Origin: an uncultured Gammaproteobacteria bacterium
GTDB taxonomy: Bacteria; Pseudomonadota; Gammaproteobacteria; Pseudomonadales; Pseudohongiellaceae
Direction: 5' to 3'
Length of the DNA stretch: 46,970 bases
Assembly (NCBI GenBank): GCA_937898685.1
Contig: CALEJT010000024.1
Span: 1 to 46,970, forward strand
Below the pieces are notes generated by a model, which did not search any database, was not told the DNA's origin, and saw only the letters and a list, made by a program, of their open reading frames with translations. The stretch's first letter is position 1. The number at the start of each line of letters is the position of its first letter. The position numbers and the translations under genes are program-made. Positions 29,584 to 37,530 of the stretch are shown piece by piece.

Positions 29584-29999
29584 AGCCGCGCCTGACCGTA
29601 CTCACACTCGGTGTCGATGATCTCGAAGTATCCTTGCGCTTCTATCGCGATGGCCTGGGCTTTGCTACCGAAGGCATCGTGGGGCAGGAATTCGAACATG
29701 GTGCCGTGGCCTTCATTCCGCTCGAGAATGGTCTGCAGTTGGCGCTATGGCCGCGTACGAGCATCGCGCACGACATCGGCCTGCGTGTCGGCCCCCGCAG
29801 CGCCACCGAATTCACCTTGGGGCACAACGTGGGTTCGAAGGCGGAAGTGGATGCGGTGATGGCAAAAGCGATCGCGGCAGGTGCCACGGTCATCAAAGCG
29901 GCGCATGATACGTTCTGGGGTGGTTATGCAGGTTATTTCCAGGACCCGGACGGTCACGTGTGGGAAGTGGTTTGGAATCCGCAGTGGACGCCGTCCTGA
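29580..29999 (+). CDS. VOC (glyoxalase/bleomycin-resistance) family protein
   Basis: A 139-residue cytoplasmic protein with the paired beta-alpha-beta-beta-beta layout of the vicinal oxygen chelate superfamily. It opens TVLTLGVDDLEVSLRFYRDG and ends GGYAGYFQDPDGHVWEVVWN, the standard C-terminal signature, which provides the likely metal ligand E133. It overlaps the upstream gene by ATGA, so the two are translationally coupled. Members act as glyoxalases, dioxygenases or binding proteins; the exact reaction cannot be read from sequence. Confidence 0.88.
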   Translation: MKPRLTVLTLGVDDLEVSLRFYRDGLGFATEGIVGQEFEHGAVAFIPLENGLQLALWPRTSIAHDIGLRVGPRSATEFTLGHNVGSKAEVDAVMAKAIAAGATVIKAAHDTFWGGYAGYFQDPDGHVWEVVWNPQWTPS

Positions 30000-30067
30000 C
30001 GACCACCGACGGCGCACGAAGAACGGGTAATTGGCACAGCAATGCAACATCGGAGAGTGAGAGCGTA

Positions 30068-30493
30068 ATGGCAGCAAAATCGAAGTCGCGACCGGAAATC
30101 ATCATTTCCTCGCTGGATGCCTACAGGCTCTACAACCTCATGGACGAACTGCCCGCCGATGCCATCGAGGGCAAGGATGAGCTTCTGGCGGAACTTGCGC
30201 GCGCCCGCATGGTGGCGCCGACGGAAATTCCGCCCACCGTCGTCACCATGAATTCCAAGGTGAAGGTGGTGATCGGCAATTCGCGCAAGGAAATGGAACT
30301 CACCCTCGTCTATCCGCAGGACACCGATCCCGCCAATCAGAAGGTGTCGATCTTCGCCCCGGTGGGCAGTGCTCTCCTGGGACTGTCGCAGGGCGACGTC
30401 ATCGAATGGCCGAAGCCCGGTGGTGGTGTGCTCAAGGTCAAGGTGAAGGAAATCATCTATCAACCCGAACGCGCCGGCGAATACCAGGTCTGA
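30068..30493 (+). CDS. rnk: Rnk-type regulator of nucleoside diphosphate kinase (GreA/GreB C-terminal fold)
   Basis: A 141-residue protein. The N-terminal third (about 8-48) is a short helical hairpin with SSLDAYRLYNLMDELP. The rest is the FKBP-like GreA/GreB C-terminal domain (VTMNSKVKVV; LTLVYPQDTDP; VSIFAPVGSALLGLSQGDVIEW). That combination is Rnk, which binds RNA polymerase in E. coli and affects nucleotide pools. The ATG at 30068 is preceded by GGAGAG at 30052-30057. The length is typical. A 68-nt gap separates it from the VOC gene. Confidence 0.88.
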   Translation: MAAKSKSRPEIIISSLDAYRLYNLMDELPADAIEGKDELLAELARARMVAPTEIPPTVVTMNSKVKVVIGNSRKEMELTLVYPQDTDPANQKVSIFAPVGSALLGLSQGDVIEWPKPGGGVLKVKVKEIIYQPERAGEYQV

Positions 30494-30561
30494 TCGACAC
30501 TCGACTGCGCGTACCGCGCGAAACCTGCTACAAAGAGGGCCCAAGTTGTAGAGGAGGCCCC

Positions 30562-31266
30562 ATGGCATTGACTCCATTCCGCACCATCATCGCCCTGGCC
30601 GAGGAACGCAAGGGTGGGCCCGAAGCACTCAAGCGCCTCGTCGACTCCCACAAGCCGCTCACGCCCAAGCAACTCGCGGCGCTTGGCGACGATCGCTATC
30701 TCAGCATGATGACCAAGTGCGTGTTTCAGGCCGGTTTCAATTGGAAGGTCATCGAACACAAATGGGCGGGCTTCGAAGAAGCTTTCCATGGCTTCAATCC
30801 CAAGGGCCTCGCGCACCTGCCACCGGAACGCTGGGACGAATACACCAGCGACACCCGCATCGTGCGCAATCCCACCAAGATCCGTTCGGTGCTGAACAAC
30901 GCGCACTTCGTGTGGAAGACGGCGGAAGAGTACGGCAGTTTCGGCCGCAGAATCGCCGACTGGCCCGCGAGCGATCAGATTGGCCTGATGGCTTGGTTGA
31001 AGAAAGAAGGAGATCGTCTCGGCGGCAATACGGGCATGTATTTTCTGCGCTTCATCGGCAAGGACAGCTTCATCATCAGCGCCGATGTCACGGCGCGGCT
31101 GCAGGCGAGCGGGCTCGACATCGCCACGATTCCGAGCAGCAAGCGTGATCTACGTTTGGTGCAGGACGCCTTCAATCGATGGCATGAGGAAACGGGGCTC
31201 AGCTACACGCAGCTCTCGCGTATCGCGGCGTGTTCGATTGGGCCCAACTACTTGCCACAGGCCTAG
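30562..31266 (+). CDS. Tag-family (DNA-3-methyladenine glycosylase I-like) protein
   Basis: A 234-residue helix-rich protein matching the Tag/adenine glycosylase family: FQAGFNWKVIEHKWAGFEEAF (with FHGFNPKGLAHL after it), then RIVRNPTKIRSVLNNA. These are the core base-flipping and DNA-binding segments used to remove 3-methyladenine. E. coli Tag has an N-terminal Cys and C-terminal His/Cys that hold zinc; here the N-terminus (MALTPFRTII) has no Cys or Trp in that position, so the zinc snap is absent. GAGGAGG lies 4 nt before the ATG at 30562. Probably a divergent DNA repair glycosylase; activity not certain. Confidence 0.78.
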   Translation: MALTPFRTIIALAEERKGGPEALKRLVDSHKPLTPKQLAALGDDRYLSMMTKCVFQAGFNWKVIEHKWAGFEEAFHGFNPKGLAHLPPERWDEYTSDTRIVRNPTKIRSVLNNAHFVWKTAEEYGSFGRRIADWPASDQIGLMAWLKKEGDRLGGNTGMYFLRFIGKDSFIISADVTARLQASGLDIATIPSSKRDLRLVQDAFNRWHEETGLSYTQLSRIAACSIGPNYLPQA

Positions 31267-31640
31267 GGTGTTCCTGGACGCAGAGCCTGTTCGTGCAGAT
31301 CACCGAGCCACGTGTGCTCGAGCTGAGGCGCGAGCGCCGAGGACAGAAAGCTCGAGAATTCCAGCGAAAAATGCGTCTGATCCCAGGTGTAGGGGTAGCC
31401 GTTGTGGAACACGACGCAGTCGGTTTGGGTGCATCCCGCCTGTTCCAGGCTCAGAAAGTCTGCATGGTGTGAGGCAGCGAGTGTGGTGGGCTCGCTGCGG
31501 ATGAAGCGATGGTCGGCATGGGCAAGAGCGAGAATGTTGTAGGCAGCGTCCATCAGGCTGGCGCCCACGATCAGAATATTGCTCCTTCCTGGCAGCGCGT
31601 CGCGCAATTCTCTTATCCAAGGCCGCGCAATCCTCCTCGA
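31263..31640 (-). pseudogene. Remnant of an acyltransferase-3-type SGNH domain (N-terminal part missing)
   Basis: On the minus strand the frame ending at 31263 encodes about 120 residues that look like the second half of the SGNH domain fused to OafA-type acyltransferases: ILIVGASLMDAAYNILALA, then two Cys, then a YPYTWDQTHFSLEF segment where D and H would be the catalytic pair. The GDS half and the whole membrane acyltransferase are missing. There is no in-frame ATG; the only start is a TTG at 31607 without a placed ribosome binding site. The frame runs upstream into the last codons of the neighbouring hydrolase. The 3' end overlaps the Tag-family gene by 4 nt. Best read as a decayed fragment, though a small expressed protein is possible. 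Confidence 0.45.
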
Positions 31641-31644
31641 TTGC

Positions 31645-32643
31645 CTAATTGAAATAGCGATATTCGATCGGCAGCTCTGCGCAGTAGGAGTCCTGCTGCA
31701 CGCCCCACTGATAGATGCTCAGCACGAGGCGATTGGTGGCGATGGCGGCGATGTCGGCGGCCACGGAAGCATCGTCGTAGTAGGTCTCGCCGATGATCCA
31801 GGGCGTGAGATCGTTTCTCTCGTTCATCGCCGCATCGAGCGCCTCGAAGCCGGCGCGGAAATCGTCATAGAAGTGCACCTGATACAGAGGAGGCCGACCG
31901 TAGCCGCTCTTTTCATAGATGGAGAGCAGGTTGTGATAGCGCTCCACCTGCCAGCCGATCATGGAAAAACCCACGGTGTCCCATTTGCCGAAGGTTTCGT
32001 TGTAGTTCTGCCAGAGCCGCAACAGATAGTCGTCGAGCGAGCCCTGCATCTGTTCGGTGAGCGGTGCGCCTTCATTCAGCAGGTCGAAGCGGACGTCCTC
32101 GACGCCATGCGCTTTCGCGGTGGCGACGATGTCATCGTGCAGCGACAGGATCAGCTGCCAGTTTTCCTCGAAGAGATCCTCATGCCACTGTCTGCCCCAG
32201 GATTCCGGCTTGTTGGCTTCCTGCGGAAAGAAGCCGATGAGCACTTGCTGAAAACCGGCGTCGCCGATGTCGGCGATGAAGTCGAGCAGGTTGTCGCGCT
32301 GCTGATCGTTGAGCTTGCCGCCTGCCGAATCCAACTGGGTATAGCCGGGGAAGGCGCCGCGTGAATGCAGGATGGGGACGCGCACACCGCGCTGACCACG
32401 GCCATGCATCGCCGCCAGCTGGCGCTGCACGATGTCGCGCACGCCCAGACCTTCACCGAGATGGCGATGATAGTTGGCGATGATGCCGAAGGTTTCGCGA
32501 CAGAAGACGCTGTCGAGAGAGGGATCTACCCGGTAGAAGAAGTGGTTCGAGCCACCGGCCAAGAGTGGCGATAGGGCAAGTACCGGCATGGTTTGTAACG
32601 CAGCCAATGCCGCCGCGAGACCCAAACTGGCCCAAAGTTTCAT
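31645..32643 (-). CDS. Exported glycoside hydrolase, GH-A clan (cellulase-like)
   Basis: A 332-residue protein with a signal peptide (about 1-24). The body looks like a TIM-barrel glycosidase of clan GH-A: RFDLLNEGAP puts the acid/base at E191 after N190, and PWIIGETYYDD puts a nucleophile at E286. The order and spacing fit GH5-like enzymes. I chose the ATG at 32643 because GGAGG lies about 8 nt upstream and the signal peptide begins there; a longer reading from 32688 adds 15 hydrophilic residues. Substrate unknown, probably a beta-linked glucan or mannan. It is the only carbohydrate enzyme in the window and lies beside the SGNH remnant, so the two may be what is left of a polysaccharide locus. 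Confidence 0.75.
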   Translation of the reverse strand: MKLWASLGLAAALAALQTMPVLALSPLLAGGSNHFFYRVDPSLDSVFCRETFGIIANYHRHLGEGLGVRDIVQRQLAAMHGRGQRGVRVPILHSRGAFPGYTQLDSAGGKLNDQQRDNLLDFIADIGDAGFQQVLIGFFPQEANKPESWGRQWHEDLFEENWQLILSLHDDIVATAKAHGVEDVRFDLLNEGAPLTEQMQGSLDDYLLRLWQNYNETFGKWDTVGFSMIGWQVERYHNLLSIYEKSGYGRPPLYQVHFYDDFRAGFEALDAAMNERNDLTPWIIGETYYDDASVAADIAAIATNRLVLSIYQWGVQQDSYCAELPIEYRYFN

Positions 32644-32668
32644 GTTCCCGTCCTCCGCATGAGGCTTG

Positions 32669-32722
32669 CCTGGATCCATCCAGGACATGCAGCTTGTATG
32701 GCTTTCCGGGGCTTGACCCGGG
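32669..32722. repeat. Two short inverted repeats, REP-like
   Basis: CCTGGAT-cc-ATCCAGG (32669-32684) and CCGGG-gcttga-CCCGG (32706-32721) lie 21 bases apart in the non-coding gap between the hydrolase and the YchJ-like gene. The second resembles the short GC-rich palindromes that are scattered through many proteobacterial genomes. Copy number cannot be judged from one window. Confidence 0.35.
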
Positions 32723-32893
32723 ACTCGGCGGGGCTCGGTGGGCAGACCTTACACGAAGCCGCGGCGCCAAGCACGCCTGTCGCGCTCGGAGCGTGAGATT
32801 CACCACGCTGGAGGCTCCCCAAGTTAGCGATTCGCTATATCATCGCGGCTTCGGTGGCCGTGTGGGCCACCACCATTGACGCTCGACAGGACC

Positions 32894-33313
32894 ATGCCCG
32901 TAACGATCACCGACCCGAAGCGTTGCTACTGCGGCAACGACAAGCCCTTCGCGCAATGCTGCGAACCCTTCCTGACCTTCAAGGACAAGCCCAAGACCGT
33001 GCGCCAACTGGTGCGGGCGCGTTACTGCGCCTACGCCCTCGGTGCCGGTCATCATCGTGAATTCCTGATCCGCACCTGGCATCCGGCCACGGCCCGCGGC
33101 ATCAGCATCGCCGATCTGACCAACGACACGTTGCTGTGGGAAAAACTCGAGATCCTGCGCGCGGAACAACGTGGTGATCGCGGCGCGGTGGAGTTCAAGG
33201 CCTACTATCGTCAGGAAGACAACGGACCGCTGCGGGCGCATCACGAGCGCGCGCTGTTTCATCGCATCAAGGGCATCTGGCTCTACGTACAGGGACAGGT
33301 AAGAGAGGAATAA
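32894..33313 (+). CDS. YchJ-like (UPF0225) protein with N-terminal SEC-C-type metal motif
   Basis: A 139-residue protein. The N-terminus has CYCGNDKPFAQCCEPFL, a zinc-binding SEC-C-like motif, followed by a region with RARYCAYALG and FLIRTWHPATA, the hallmark of the YchJ/UPF0225 family. The rest is NTF2-like (VEFKAYYR; HERALFHRIKGIWLYV). The ATG at 32894 is close behind an AGGA; an upstream TTG would add six residues. A possible -10, TATATC, lies near 32835-32840. The function of YchJ is not known. Confidence 0.85.
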   Translation: MPVTITDPKRCYCGNDKPFAQCCEPFLTFKDKPKTVRQLVRARYCAYALGAGHHREFLIRTWHPATARGISIADLTNDTLLWEKLEILRAEQRGDRGAVEFKAYYRQEDNGPLRAHHERALFHRIKGIWLYVQGQVREE

Positions 33314-33343
33314 CGGCCACAGCGCCGATACGAGGGACTTCAC

Positions 33344-33754
33344 ATGCGCCTCACCTTCAGTGGCGTCATCCTGCGCTTCATCTTCGCGCTCGTGCTGGTG
33401 CTCTGCACCTACAATCCGAGCGGCATTTCCTATTTTCATTGGGTGGCGGAGGATTTCACGCTCACGCCCTATGTGGCACTGGCAGGTCTGGCGCTTCTGA
33501 TTGGCTGGGGCTTCTATCTGAAAGCCACCTTCAATTCACTTGGCCTGATCGGCGTGCTCGCGTCGGCCGCCGTGCTGGGCTGTCTTCTGTGGCTGATCGT
33601 GAGCTGGGGTTGGCTCAGTCTCGATAACGTTTCCGCGCTGGCGTGGGTGATCGAAGTGTTGCTGGCGGTGCTGCTCACGGTGGGCATGTGCTGGTCCTTC
33701 TTCACGCGCCGTGCGAGTGGTCAGATCGACGTCGACGAAATCGACGACCGCTGA
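33344..33754 (+). CDS. DUF6524-like four-helix membrane protein
   Basis: A 136-residue protein with four membrane helices (about 5-24, 41-60, 64-88 and 95-119) and an acidic C-terminal tail (DVDEIDDR). A conserved TYNPSGISYFHW segment after the first helix and a WGFYLKATFNSLG loop fit DUF6524. It begins 30 nt after the YchJ-like gene, probably in the same transcript, and ends 16 nt before a bidirectional terminator. Function unknown. Confidence 0.78.
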   Translation: MRLTFSGVILRFIFALVLVLCTYNPSGISYFHWVAEDFTLTPYVALAGLALLIGWGFYLKATFNSLGLIGVLASAAVLGCLLWLIVSWGWLSLDNVSALAWVIEVLLAVLLTVGMCWSFFTRRASGQIDVDEIDDR

Positions 33755-33770
33755 CAGGAAACGCAAAAAG

Positions 33771-33796
33771 AAAGGGCCGGAATTCCGGCCCTTTTT
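33771..33796. terminator. Bidirectional terminator between convergent genes
   Basis: AAAGGGCCGGAA and TTCCGGCCCTTT form an uninterrupted 24-base palindrome followed by further T, with A residues on the left side. It can stop both the DUF6524-like transcript and the convergent small exported gene. Confidence 0.88.
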
Positions 33797-33818
33797 GTTT
33801 CTGGCTGCTTTGCAGTGC

Positions 33819-34316
33819 TCAGGGCAGTTCGACGGTGAGGTCGAAGTCGTTCACGCGAACGTCGAGCTCGTCGCCATCGATGTCGGCGAGGCTTACTTCG
33901 ACTTCCGTGGTGAAGGGAGTCATGACGGCGGCGCAGGCAGCATCTTCGGGCACGCTCTCTTCGGCGAGCAGTACCAGAACGCCGACGTTGGTGTAGGCGA
34001 TGGCCGGCTCGCGCAGGCCTACGCAGGACCAGGAGGTTTCACCGCTGATCTCGAGCGTGAGCACATCGTCTTCGACCACGGCTTCGACTTCGTCGATGGA
34101 AGCCAGCGTCGCCTTGGTGGCCTGGGTGATGCTCAAACGTCCCTGTGCATCGGTGGTCAGTACGATGTCGGTGAAGTAATCCTGACGGTCGGGGGTGACG
34201 ATGGCACCATTGGGAATGGTGAGCTTGCCATTCAGGTAGACGGCGGGGTCTGCGTGTGCGAACCCGGCAGCACCCAGAAGCACTGCTGAGAATACGGTTG
34301 CGAGTGTGCGGTTCAT
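33819..34316 (-). CDS. Small exported protein of unknown function
   Basis: A 165-residue protein with a signal peptide (about 1-22, ending FAHA). The mature part is acidic and beta-rich (VYLNGKLTIPNGAIVT, then EVEAVVEDDVLTLEI), with two Cys at the SWSCVG and AACAAV positions that could form a disulfide. No family recognised. The ribosome binding site is a good AAGGAG 9 nt before the ATG. A Pho-box-like triple repeat lies 65-93 nt upstream of the start, so expression may be phosphate- or stress-linked; that is inference. Flanked by a bidirectional terminator downstream and the HrpB gene upstream. Confidence 0.7.
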   Translation of the reverse strand: MNRTLATVFSAVLLGAAGFAHADPAVYLNGKLTIPNGAIVTPDRQDYFTDIVLTTDAQGRLSITQATKATLASIDEVEAVVEDDVLTLEISGETSWSCVGLREPAIAYTNVGVLVLLAEESVPEDAACAAVMTPFTTEVEVSLADIDGDELDVRVNDFDLTVELP

Positions 34317-34380
34317 CGGATTTTTCTCCTTGTGATGTCATGAACAACGGCGTCGATCCTAGACACTGCGCCGCACGAGT

Positions 34381-34409
34381 CTGTTATGAAAATGTGAGAA
34401 AAATGTAAT
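34381..34409. promoter_or_regulatory. Pho-box-like triple 11-bp repeat upstream of the small exported gene
   Basis: CTGTTAT, ATGTGAG and ATGTAAT follow each other at an exact 11-bp period with A-rich 4-nt spacers, as in PhoB sites (CTGTCAT at 11-bp period). They lie just upstream of a -10-like TAGGAT (reverse complement of 34356-34361), where no -35 is visible. The repeats read on the strand opposite to the gene, which is not the usual orientation, so the call is tentative. Confidence 0.4.
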
Positions 34410-34423
34410 ACCCACTCCGCGGC

Positions 34424-36913
34424 TCAGCTGCGGGGTTTGGCGCGATGCGTCGCCGTTGCGGTCCAGGGATCATCGGGCCAGGGATGCTTGGGATAACGCC
34501 CTTTCATCTCCTTTTTTACATCGGGATAGGTGTTCTGCCAGAAACTGCGTAGATCCTGCGTGATCTGCAGTGGCTTTCCACCCGGCGACAGCAAATGCAG
34601 CGTGAGTGGCACGCGACCATCGGCGATGCGTGGCGTTTCCGCAAGACCGAAGAGCTCCTGCAATTTCACCGCGAGCACGGGCGGACCATCGAGGTGGTAA
34701 ACGATGGGGCGCTCCAATCCCGAAGGCACGAGCAGGCGCGTCGGTGCCAGCTGATCGATGCGCTGTCGCAGATTCCAATCACAGAAGGATTTGAGCGCTT
34801 CGCTCAGTTCTTCTTCGCTCAGCGCATCCAGACGTGTCTTGCCCATGAAGGCGGATTGCAGCCAGTCTGAGCGCTGCTGCAACAGTTTCGTTTCACTCAG
34901 ATCGGGCAGCTCGAGCTCGGGCATCCACTTGCGCAGGCATTGCACACGGATGTGCCATTGGCGCAGCGCTTCGCTCCAGGGCAACACGTCGAGCCCCAAT
35001 TGCGCCACCGCTTCGGTGAGAGCGGAGGCAGCCTGCTCCGGATCGGGTCGGCCGGCAGGGCGACTGTCGAGCACGATCTGATCGAAGCGCGCTTCGCGCC
35101 GTGCGATCAAGGCGCGATTCTGCGCATCCCAACGCACCACGTCTTCTTCGACGAAACGTTCCGGAAATTCCTGCCGCAAGCGCGCTTCGTCGAGTGGTGC
35201 CGCACGCAGGATCAGACTGTCGCGATTTTCGAAACGCAGCTCACTGATCACCAACCACGGTTCGCCGCGCAATCGGCTGTCTTCGAACAGGCGCGCGCTG
35301 CGGCCATTGCTCAACTGATAACGCAATTCATCGTTGGGATGCTGCCGTGCGATGCGATCGGGATAGGCATGCAGCAGGACGTCACCGAGCTCATGCGACG
35401 TACATGAGCGCGGCGCCTGCTCCTGTAGACGCAGACGCTTACGCCACTGCGCAGCACTGTGATCGATGGCGGCGAGTGCAGCGCGCGAAGTGCCGGGCAC
35501 GTTGCCTTTGGGATTGGCGCGCTGGGCCAGAAGCGCATCGTGCCGGCTCTGCCAATCATCGCCGCGATAGCCGACGAGCGGATCGCGTGCTTCGATCAAT
35601 GCGGCGAGGTCGCAAGCGAGCGCCTGTTCCTGTGGTGTCTTGGCAGCCAACAGCATGGCTGCGAGGCGTGGATGCGTGCCGAGTTGCAGCAGTTTCTGTC
35701 CGAAGGCTGTGAGACGCTGTTGTACATCGAGTGCGTCGAGTTTCACCAGAAGATCGCGCGCTGCGGCCAAGGTACCCGGCGGTGGCGGATCGACGAAACG
35801 CAGGTCGCTGCTGCCCCAGGCTGCCAATTCCAAGGCAAGCGGCGCGAGATCGACGTTGTTGATCTCCGGATTGCGCGAAGGATCGAGACGCTGTTCCTTC
35901 GGCCAGAGGCGATAGCACACGCCCGGCGCCACACGTCCGGCGCGACCGGCACGTTGATCGGCGGAAGCCTGCGCGATGCTCACGATTTGCAGACGCGAGA
36001 AACCGGAGTTGGGATCGAAGCGCGGCTCGCGCGCGAGGCCACTGTCGAGTACCACGCGCACGCCGGGCAGGGTGACGGAAGACTCGGCGATGTTGGTGGC
36101 GAGTACGATGCGGCGCCTGCCATCGGGAGCCGGTGCCAATACTGCACTCTGGCGTTCGACCGGCAATTCGCCATGCAGCGTGAGCACGTCGAGCGACGAA
36201 TACATGCCACCCTGCAGCAAAGCCTCGACCTGGACTATCTCGCGCCGTCCCGGCAGGAAGACCAGTACGTCACCTTCGTGTTGCGCGAGCGCTTCGTCGA
36301 GGCAGCGCTTCACCGTGAACTGCAAGGCTTCTTCACGTCGCGGCGGGAAATACTGCACTTCGACCGGATAGGCACGACCGGCACTCGTCAGTCGTTGTGC
36401 ATCGAGCCATTGGCTGAGTTGTTCACCCTCGAGTGTCGCCGACATCACGACGAGACGCAGGTCTTCACGCAGTGCACTCTGCACGTCGAGTGCCAACGCG
36501 AGGCCGAGGTCGCCAGAGAGATGCCGCTCATGGAATTCGTCGAACAGGATCGCCGCCACTCCTTCGAGTGAAGGGTCATCCTGGATCATGCGCGTGAGAA
36601 TGCCTTCGGTGACGACTTCGATGCGCGTCGCATTGCTCACGCGATTTTCGAAGCGGATGCGATAGCCGACGCGTGCGCCCACGTCCTCACCCAACTGCCG
36701 TGCCATGAAACTCGCTGCGGCGCGTGCCGCCACGCGGCGTGGTTCCAGCATCAGGATCTTGCCACCCTGCACCCAGGACTCATCGAGCAGGGCAAGTGGA
36801 ACCTGGGTGGTCTTACCGGCGCCGGGCGGCGCTTCGAGCACGAGACGCGTGTGTTGGCGCAGCGTGTCCAACAGTGCGGGCAGAATGTCGTGGATGGGGA
36901 GGGTGGCGGTCAC
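34424..36913 (-). CDS. hrpB: ATP-dependent helicase HrpB
   Basis: An 829-residue DEAH-type helicase of the HrpB family. Walker A is GAGKT at 31-35. The DEAH box reads DEFH in ILFDEFHERHLSGDL, which is normal for HrpB. The helicase C-terminal domain shows ATNIAESSVTLPGVRVVLDSG and QRAGRAGRVAPGVCYRLW. The HA2 domain and the HrpB-specific C-terminal region (KHPWPDDP near the end) complete the usual length of about 820 residues. The start is a GTG at 36913. Likely a nucleic-acid helicase, possibly in RNA metabolism; HrpB's exact role is not settled. Confidence 0.95.
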   Translation of the reverse strand: MTATLPIHDILPALLDTLRQHTRLVLEAPPGAGKTTQVPLALLDESWVQGGKILMLEPRRVAARAAASFMARQLGEDVGARVGYRIRFENRVSNATRIEVVTEGILTRMIQDDPSLEGVAAILFDEFHERHLSGDLGLALALDVQSALREDLRLVVMSATLEGEQLSQWLDAQRLTSAGRAYPVEVQYFPPRREEALQFTVKRCLDEALAQHEGDVLVFLPGRREIVQVEALLQGGMYSSLDVLTLHGELPVERQSAVLAPAPDGRRRIVLATNIAESSVTLPGVRVVLDSGLAREPRFDPNSGFSRLQIVSIAQASADQRAGRAGRVAPGVCYRLWPKEQRLDPSRNPEINNVDLAPLALELAAWGSSDLRFVDPPPPGTLAAARDLLVKLDALDVQQRLTAFGQKLLQLGTHPRLAAMLLAAKTPQEQALACDLAALIEARDPLVGYRGDDWQSRHDALLAQRANPKGNVPGTSRAALAAIDHSAAQWRKRLRLQEQAPRSCTSHELGDVLLHAYPDRIARQHPNDELRYQLSNGRSARLFEDSRLRGEPWLVISELRFENRDSLILRAAPLDEARLRQEFPERFVEEDVVRWDAQNRALIARREARFDQIVLDSRPAGRPDPEQAASALTEAVAQLGLDVLPWSEALRQWHIRVQCLRKWMPELELPDLSETKLLQQRSDWLQSAFMGKTRLDALSEEELSEALKSFCDWNLRQRIDQLAPTRLLVPSGLERPIVYHLDGPPVLAVKLQELFGLAETPRIADGRVPLTLHLLSPGGKPLQITQDLRSFWQNTYPDVKKEMKGRYPKHPWPDDPWTATATHRAKPRS

Positions 36914-36961
36914 GAGCTCAGGACTTGGGCAAAGGGTTGCGAATTATGCGCCGTGGACACG

Positions 36962-36989
36962 ATGACGCAAACCCGCGCGCTGGTATGAT
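36962..36989 (+). promoter_or_regulatory. Putative trxC promoter
   Basis: ATGACG (36962-36967), a 16-nt spacer and an extended -10 TGGTATGAT (TATGAT at 36984-36989) lie 28 nt before the trxC ATG. The -35 is weak but the -10 is good. Confidence 0.42.
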
Positions 36990-37016
36990 CGGCCATACGA
37001 TTCCCGGAGCCGCGCC

Positions 37017-37451
37017 ATGAGCCTCATCACGCTGACTTGCCCCTTCTGCGACATCACCAACCGCGTACCGGCCGAGCGCCTCAACGATGGTCCACGCTGC
37101 GGGCGCTGCAAGAACGCGCTCTTCATCGGCAAGCCCATCGCACTCACTGCTGGCAATGTCGAACAGGTGCTGCAGAACACGGCGATTCCGCTCCTGGTGG
37201 ATTGCTGGGCACCATGGTGCGCGCCTTGTCGCAGCTTCGCGCCCATCTTCGATCAGGCCGCACGCGAACTCGAACCGCGTCTGCGCTTCGCCAAGCTCGA
37301 CACCGAATCCGAACAGCAACAAGCAGCGCTGTGGGGGATTCGCTCCATTCCCACCTTGATCCTCTTCCGTGATGGTCGCGAAGCCGCACGACTCAGCGGA
37401 GCCCTGCCGCTGATCCAGCTCAAGAAGTGGCTGCTCGAGCAGGGCGTCTGA
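37017..37451 (+). CDS. trxC: Thioredoxin 2 (TrxC)
   Basis: A 144-residue thioredoxin with an N-terminal zinc ribbon (CPFC at 8-11, CGRC at 28-31), which separates TrxC from TrxA. The active site is WCAPC (67-71), not the usual WCGPC. The cis-proline is in SIPTLILF. It reduces cytoplasmic disulfides with NADPH via thioredoxin reductase, and in E. coli it belongs to the oxidative stress response. GGAG lies 8 nt before the ATG. Nearby GST and glutaredoxin-like genes strengthen a thiol-redox theme. Confidence 0.93.
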   Translation: MSLITLTCPFCDITNRVPAERLNDGPRCGRCKNALFIGKPIALTAGNVEQVLQNTAIPLLVDCWAPWCAPCRSFAPIFDQAARELEPRLRFAKLDTESEQQQAALWGIRSIPTLILFRDGREAARLSGALPLIQLKKWLLEQGV

Positions 37452-37484
37452 ACTGTGTTGGATTTTATGGAATGGAAGGTTGCT

Positions 37485-37512
37485 TTGCGCTGACACGTCG
37501 TGTTCAGCGCAA
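37485..37512. terminator. Hairpin between convergent trxC and GST genes
   Basis: TTGCGCTGA and TCAGCGCAA form a 9-bp stem around a 10-nt loop. It lies between two convergent genes and may terminate both, but no long T-run follows on either side. Confidence 0.45.
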
Positions 37513-37530
37513 GGCCTCATTGTCTGACCT

